From positions 1 through 9,933 of the forward strand of contig JADGHA010000125.1 of the NCBI GenBank assembly GCA_019689695.1: 9,933 nucleotides of DNA, read 5' to 3'. Source of the DNA: Micromonosporaceae bacterium. Its GTDB lineage: Bacteria; Actinomycetota; Actinomycetes; Mycobacteriales; Micromonosporaceae. Of this stretch, positions 7,363 through 9,933 are shown in pieces. The notes below the pieces were generated by a model. It saw only the letters and a list, made by a program, of their open reading frames with translations, ran no database searches and was not told where the DNA came from. The position numbers and the translations under genes are program-made. Positions within the stretch are counted from its first letter, which is position 1. Every line of letters begins with the position of its first letter.

Positions 7363-7368
7363 ACGGTA
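7363..7368 (-). promoter_or_regulatory. Predicted leaderless promoter -10 hexamer (TACCGT) of the GroES-like gene
   Basis: On the minus strand TACCGT is followed by 7 nt and the GTG at 7355. A plus-strand TACCGT for the permease lies at 7432-7437, so the two predicted promoters are back to back about 64 bp apart. Confidence 0.5.
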
Positions 7369-7431
7369 CCGGGCTGGCGGCGCGGACGTGTACAGGGCAT
7401 GTCATCACGAGCGGAGAGGGACGTCTGGCGA

Positions 7432-7437
7432 TACCGT
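7432..7437 (+). promoter_or_regulatory. Candidate permease promoter -10 hexamer (TACCGT)
   Basis: ATACCGTGGAAG contains TACCGT; transcription would begin near 7444 and leave a leader of about 26 nt holding GAGGGG (7458-7463), 6 nt before the TTG at 7470. The surrounding TACCGTGGA matches the candidate glpD promoter. Confidence 0.4.
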
Positions 7438-7469
7438 GGAAGTTCCGGTTGCGGACCGAGGGGGTGCAC

Positions 7470-8846
7470 TTGGGGCGGTTTGCGCAGGTTCGGCGGAGCA
7501 TCCGCCGGGCATACGAGGCCGGCCGGGCACAGGTGCGCAACGGCCGTGACCCAGCCAGCGGCGACGACGGCGCGGCCGGCGGGGCGACGGTCACCGCAGG
7601 CGCGGCCGGCGAGGCTACGGTCACCGCAGGCGCCGCCGGCGGTGGGGACGGCGCCACCCTCGCCAACGCGGCGGCGGGCGGCCGTCCGGCCCTCGCGGAC
7701 GCCGTGCCCGGCGACGGCCGGGTGGCGCGTGTCCATCCATCCACGGTGAGCCGGGACGACACCGAGGTCCCGCACGGGTTGCGTATCGCCGCGGCCTGGT
7801 CCTGGCGGCTGCTGGTGATCGGCGCGCTCGCGGTGGCGATCATCTACATCATCGGCCGGATCCGCGTCGTGGTCGTCCCGCTGGTGATCGCGCTGCTGCT
7901 CGCCGCGCTGCTCTCCCCCGTGGTCAGGTGGCTGCTGGCCCACCGGGTGCCGCGCTCACTCGCCGCCGGCCTGGCCCTGGTCGGCGGGTTGGCCGCGGTG
8001 GCCGGCACGCTGACCCTGGTGGTGAACCAGTTCATCAACGGCGTGCCGGACCTGGCCAAGAACGCCAGCGAGGGCATCGACCAGATCCAGGACTGGCTGA
8101 AGACCGGCCCCCTGCACATGTCCGACCGGCAGCTCAACAGCTTTGTGGAGTCCGGGCAGCAGTGGCTCGACGACAACAGCAAGACGCTCACCGACGGCGC
8201 GGTGGCGACCGCCACCACGGTCTTCGACATCATCACCGGCCTGCTGCTGGTGCTGTTCGCAACCTTCTTCTTCCTCCGCGACGGCGGCCGGATCTGGCGG
8301 TTTCTCACCCGGTTCTTCCCGTCGCAGGCCCGCGCGCAGCTCACCGACGCGGGTGAGGCGTCCTGGCTGACCCTGGTCGCCTATGTGCGCGCCACAGTGC
8401 TGGTCGCCTTCATCGACGCGGTCGGCATCGGCCTGGCCATCCTGATCCTCGGCGTCCCGCTGGCGTTCCCGCTCGCCGCGCTGGTCTTCCTCGGCTCCTT
8501 CATCCCGATCGTCGGCGCCACCCTCTCCGGCGCGGTGGCGGTGCTCATCGCGCTGGTCGGCAAGGGTCCGGTGACGGCGCTCATCCTGATCGCCGCGGTG
8601 ATCGGCGTGCAGCAGCTGGAGGGTCACGTGCTGCAGCCGTTGATCATGGGCCGCGCGGTGGCGATCCATCCGCTCGCCGTCATCGTGGCGATCGCCACCG
8701 GCGTGGTCCTCGCCGGGATCGTCGGCGCGCTGGTGGCGGTGCCGCTGGTCGCGGTCCTGAACACGGCGGTACGCAGGCTGGTCGAGCACAAGCGGGAGCC
8801 GCCGCCCGAAGCGGTGGTGGTGGCCACCAAGCCACCCAGTCCCTGA
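7470..8846 (+). CDS. AI-2E family (PerM/TqsA-type) membrane permease
   Basis: This 458-residue protein belongs to the AI-2E transporter family, which includes E. coli TqsA and PerM; members are linked to autoinducer-2 export or ion/solute transport, and the substrate here is unknown. From about 107 it shows the family pattern: two N-terminal helices (112-153), a third (163-187), a soluble loop (about 190-245) with the amphipathic IDQIQDWLK region, the FATFFFLRDGG segment (263-273), then a hydrophobic C-terminal half with FIPIVGATLSG (344-354), QQLEGHVLQPLIMGRAV (381-397), and GIVGALVAVPL (416-426). Residues 1-105 are a cytoplasmic, Gly/Ala-rich tail with a repeat. TTG 7470 (MGRFAQVRRSIRRAYEAGR) is chosen for the GAGGGG site 6 nt upstream; GTG 7464 and TTG 7449 are alternatives. 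A start far upstream would overlap the divergent GroES-like gene in antisense. Confidence 0.9.
   Translation: MGRFAQVRRSIRRAYEAGRAQVRNGRDPASGDDGAAGGATVTAGAAGEATVTAGAAGGGDGATLANAAAGGRPALADAVPGDGRVARVHPSTVSRDDTEVPHGLRIAAAWSWRLLVIGALAVAIIYIIGRIRVVVVPLVIALLLAALLSPVVRWLLAHRVPRSLAAGLALVGGLAAVAGTLTLVVNQFINGVPDLAKNASEGIDQIQDWLKTGPLHMSDRQLNSFVESGQQWLDDNSKTLTDGAVATATTVFDIITGLLLVLFATFFFLRDGGRIWRFLTRFFPSQARAQLTDAGEASWLTLVAYVRATVLVAFIDAVGIGLAILILGVPLAFPLAALVFLGSFIPIVGATLSGAVAVLIALVGKGPVTALILIAAVIGVQQLEGHVLQPLIMGRAVAIHPLAVIVAIATGVVLAGIVGALVAVPLVAVLNTAVRRLVEHKREPPPEAVVVATKPPSP
7571..7642 (+). repeat. 30-bp coding minisatellite in the permease N-terminal tail
   Basis: Units 7571-7600 and 7601-7630 differ at two bases, and a partial third follows at 7631-7642. 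They encode repeated ATVTAGAAG in the predicted cytoplasmic tail, outside the conserved permease core. Confidence 0.8.
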
Positions 8847-8870
8847 CCATCCCGCGAAGCCGCGACACCG

Positions 8871-9933
8871 CTACCCGGCCAGCCGCCGCAACGCCCCCAG
8901 CACGACGTCGGGCTTCGTGGTGTACCAGAACGGGGGCAGCGATCGGCGCAGGAAGGCGCCGTAGCCGCGGGCCGTCTCCAGCCGGGAGTCGAGGACGGCG
9001 ACCACGCCGCGGTCGCTGTGCGAGCGGATCAGCCGGCCGACGCCCTGGGCCAGCCGGACCGCGGCGATCGGGACGCTGACCGAGGCGAAACCGGAGCCTC
9101 CGGCGGCGTCCACCGCGGCCGCCCGCGCGGAGGCGAGCGGCTCGTCCGGGCGGGGGAACGGCAGCCGGTCGATCACCACGAGCTGGCAGGCCTCGCCCGG
9201 TACGTCGACCCCCTGCCACAGGGACATGACGCCGAGCAGGCAGCTGGAGCGGTCCTCGCGGAACCGGCGGACGAGCAGGGGCAGCGCCTGCTCCCCTTGG
9301 AGCAGGATCTCCAGCGAGGTCCGCTCCCGCAGGACCTCCGCGGCGCGCTCGGCCGCCCGGCGCGACGAGAACAGCCCGAGGGTACGCCCACCGAGCGCGC
9401 TCACCAGCCGGACCAGCTCCTCGGCGGCGGCGTCCGGCAGGCCGGAGGCGCTGGGGCGGGGAAGATGCGCGGCGACGTACAGGATGCCCTGCTTGTGGTA
9501 GGCGAACGGCGAGCCGACGTCCAGCGAGCGCCACGGGACATCCTCGGAGAGGCCGAGCGCGCGGGCGATGGTGTCGAACGTGCCGCCCAGGGCGAGGGTG
9601 GCCGAGGTGGCCACCACCGTCCGCTCCGGATACAGCTTGCTGGCGAGGATGCCCGCCACCGACAGCGGCGCGACCACCAGAGCCGTCCGGGTGTCACCGC
9701 CCCTCCCGTCGGCCCCGCCGGCCTTCTCCACCCAGGCGACGTCGTGTTCCTCCTCGGCGAGCAGCCGCTGCACGGTGTCGGCCTGCTCCTGAAGGACCGC
9801 CTTCGCCTGCTGCTTGCGGACCGGGTCCGGGTCGTCGGCCTTGATCTCCCCGATCGCCTCCAGGCTGGCCCTGGTCGCCGCGTCCACCAACGTGCAGGCC
9901 TGGCGCAGCGGCTCCGGCAGGCCGGCGGTGAGC
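8871..9933 (-). CDS. dinG: DinG-type ATP-dependent DNA helicase, C-terminal part
   Basis: These are the last 353 residues of a superfamily 2 helicase of the XPD/DinG group, open through the right edge, so the N-terminal ATPase motifs (Walker A, DEAH) are outside the window. DinG unwinds DNA 5'-3' and acts on D-loops and R-loops in repair. Visible, numbered from the window edge: a charged helical stretch (about 25-75), VVATSATL (106-113, motif III), LGLFSSRRAAERA (185-197, motif IV), SLWQGVDVPG (237-246, motif V), VVIDRLPFPRPDEP (252-265) and VRLAQGVGRLIRS (292-304, motif VI), then SLPPFW (331-336) near the end. No Fe-S cysteine cluster can be judged because that region is missing. The gene converges on the permease with a 24-nt gap. 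A paralogous DinG/Rad3-like helicase is the alternative, but the C-terminal half matches actinobacterial DinG well. Confidence 0.9.
   Translation of the reverse strand, partial: LTAGLPEPLRQACTLVDAATRASLEAIGEIKADDPDPVRKQQAKAVLQEQADTVQRLLAEEEHDVAWVEKAGGADGRGGDTRTALVVAPLSVAGILASKLYPERTVVATSATLALGGTFDTIARALGLSEDVPWRSLDVGSPFAYHKQGILYVAAHLPRPSASGLPDAAAEELVRLVSALGGRTLGLFSSRRAAERAAEVLRERTSLEILLQGEQALPLLVRRFREDRSSCLLGVMSLWQGVDVPGEACQLVVIDRLPFPRPDEPLASARAAAVDAAGGSGFASVSVPIAAVRLAQGVGRLIRSHSDRGVVAVLDSRLETARGYGAFLRRSLPPFWYTTKPDVVLGALRRLAG

Noticed and set aside
7035..7469. Upstream 145-codon extension of the permease frame
   Set aside because: It would run antisense through the GroES-like gene and past the predicted permease promoter; GAGGGG before TTG 7470 supports the shorter protein.
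8847..8870. CGCG-AAGC-CGCG hairpin between the permease and dinG
   Set aside because: Only a 4-bp GC stem; such palindromes are common by chance here, so I do not call a terminator.

Overview
The window comes from a very GC-rich (roughly 70% or more by eye) actinobacterial chromosome. Third codon positions are almost all G or C, GTG and TTG starts occur, and several start codons sit 6-7 nt behind a TANNNT -10 hexamer, the usual layout of actinobacterial leaderless genes. Gene content and protein style (glpD, a PrsW-like protease, a GroES-like protein ending TGLYL, an AI-2E-type permease, DinG) fit Micromonosporaceae or a relative, but the genus cannot be fixed from sequence alone.

Layout, left to right: a membrane protein with a Tyr-Pro repeat at its N-terminus, cut by the left edge (-); glpD, the aerobic glycerol-3-phosphate dehydrogenase (+); a small lipoprotein whose C-terminal domain resembles emfourin, the inhibitor of M4 metallopeptidases (+); a repeat-bearing intergenic island of lower GC; a GlcD/D-lactate-dehydrogenase-type FAD oxidase (-) with an HD-superfamily hydrolase just upstream (-); a PrsW-family intramembrane protease (+); a GroES-like protein (-); an AI-2E-family permease (+); and the C-terminal part of a DinG-type helicase, cut by the right edge (-).

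Most neighbours are divergent or convergent, so this is mainly a series of single-gene units. The one possible operon is HD hydrolase then FAD oxidase, but the second gene has its own predicted leaderless promoter in the gap. GlpD and the FAD oxidase both belong to flavoprotein dehydrogenase families that usually feed electrons to the respiratory chain. PrsW, the permease and the left-edge protein are membrane proteins. The GroES-like protein and DinG belong to protein and DNA maintenance.

I found no phage, transposase, CRISPR, toxin-antitoxin or biosynthetic cluster, and no coherent new multi-gene system. The points most worth following are the AT-richer repeat/palindrome island at about 3103-3225, the emfourin-like lipoprotein, the recurring leaderless promoter pattern, and two independent 30-bp coding minisatellites in the N-terminal tails of adjacent membrane-protein genes.
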